The notes under the pieces were generated by a model. That model had not been told where the DNA came from and ran no database searches. It saw nothing but the letters and a program-made list of their open reading frames with translations. This document shows, piece by piece, positions 6,081 to 6,465 of a DNA stretch of 6,465 bases (its first letter is position 1; every line of letters begins with the position of its first letter). Made by a program: the position numbers and the translations under genes. Source of the stretch: Emcibacteraceae bacterium. Lineage in GTDB: Bacteria > Pseudomonadota > Alphaproteobacteria > Sphingomonadales > Emcibacteraceae. The stretch covers positions 1 to 6,465 of the forward strand of contig JAESUD010000004.1 in assembly GCA_016763335.1 (NCBI GenBank). Direction: 5' to 3'.

Positions 6081-6434
6081 ATGACAACCGAAAAACACGG
6101 CTTTGAGGCAGAGGTCTCGCGGTTACTGCATATGATGGTTCACTCTGTTTATAGTGAACGGGAAATATTTCTAAGAGAACTGATATCAAACGCATCGGAT
6201 GCTTGCGATAAGCTTCGTTATGCAGGCTTGACAAATAATGACTTGTTAAAAGGAACCGGCGAATTTGCCATTGATATCAAACTTGATAAAGAAAATAAAA
6301 CCCTGACCATTTCCGATAATGGTGTTGGAATGGACCGTGAAGACCTTATTTCTCATCTCGGGACTATTGCCAGAAGTGGTACTTCATCATTTATGGAAGA
6401 AGCTACTGCCCCGCCCAATGCCCGCATCAAATAA
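6081..6434 (+). CDS. htpG: Chaperone HtpG (Hsp90), 3'-truncated by the window edge
   Basis: Bacterial Hsp90, a cytosolic ATP-dependent chaperone acting with DnaK on client proteins. Only the first part of the N-terminal ATP-binding (GHKL) domain is visible: [11 protein letters not shown] (15-25), [14 protein letters not shown] (28-41) with catalytic E33 and Mg-binding N37, I-S-D-N-G-V-G-M (77-84) with adenine-contacting D79, and L-G-T-I-A-R-S-G-T (93-101) in the ATP lid. The family is about 620-650 residues, so over 500 are missing. The frame stops at 6432-6434, after N-A-R-I-K, just where L-I-G-Q-F-G-V-G-F-Y is expected. That stop is probably a sequence error at the contig end. It is likely driven by the heat-shock promoter just upstream. 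Confidence 0.97.
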   Translation: MTTEKHGFEAEVSRLLHMMVHSVYSEREIFLRELISNASDACDKLRYAGLTNNDLLKGTGEFAIDIKLDKENKTLTISDNGVGMDREDLISHLGTIARSGTSSFMEEATAPPNARIK

Positions 6435-6465
6435 CTAAACCACAGTTGTTGAGATATGCCAAACA
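6432..6465 (+). other. Corrupted continuation of htpG at the window edge
   Basis: After Asn-Ala-Arg-Ile-Lys the family continues Leu-Ile-Gly-Gln-Phe-Gly-Val-Gly. The bases here read stop codons in the htpG frame but keep fragments resembling that block, such as CAGTT followed by GTTG near 6443-6451, where CAGTTYGGYGTTGG would be expected. Indels at a low-quality contig end explain this best; a chimeric join is possible. Confidence 0.4.

Noticed and set aside
6360..6465. A hydrophobic-looking minus-strand reading at the right edge
   Set aside because: It overlaps conserved htpG codons, is short, and matches no family I can name.
1..6465. Mobile element, CRISPR array, tRNA, rRNA or riboswitch
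   Set aside because: I found no transposase, integrase, regularly spaced repeats or recognisable structured RNA; the gaps between genes are short and are accounted for above.

Overview
The window looks like chromosomal DNA of a moderately AT-rich alphaproteobacterium. The best lineage clue is a DUF2794-type protein, a family known from Alphaproteobacteria. The polA, nadB and htpG proteins and a LigE-type glutathione transferase fit that placement. Nothing points to a phage, plasmid or transposon: I see no integrase, transposase, CRISPR array, tRNA or rRNA.

Layout, left to right. (1) polA (DNA polymerase I) on the minus strand. Its 5' two thirds are present; the rest runs off the left edge through about 48 bases that appear corrupted. 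(2) A short divergent intergenic region. (3) A plus-strand pair: an ABC-2-type exporter ATPase followed after 3 bases by nadB (L-aspartate oxidase). nadB is complete except for one missing base near codon 368, which splits it into two frames. (4) A convergent minus-strand DUF2794 gene whose stop codon directly abuts the nadB stop. (5) A 242-base divergent region holding a large imperfect inverted repeat, with a four-tract G-quadruplex motif (minus strand) exactly in its loop. (6) A plus-strand LigE-like glutathione S-transferase. (7) A 92-base gap with a convincing heat-shock (sigma-32) promoter. (8) The start of htpG (Hsp90), which loses its frame about 35 bases before the right edge.

The genes do not form one pathway. 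polA serves replication and repair, nadB makes iminoaspartate for NAD synthesis, the ABC ATPase would power an exporter whose permease is not here, the transferase is a glutathione-dependent enzyme of unknown substrate, and htpG is a stress chaperone. Three conserved genes are broken at sites where inserting one or a few bases restores family-conserved residues, and two of these sites are at the window ends. This is better explained by sequence errors in a draft contig than by gene decay.

I found no clear new multi-gene system. The most unusual element is the inverted repeat with the G-quadruplex loop at about 5178-5251, between the DUF2794 gene and the transferase gene. Next is the nadB frameshift, which coincides with a canonical -1 slippery heptamer. 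That coincidence should be tested before the shift is dismissed as an error.
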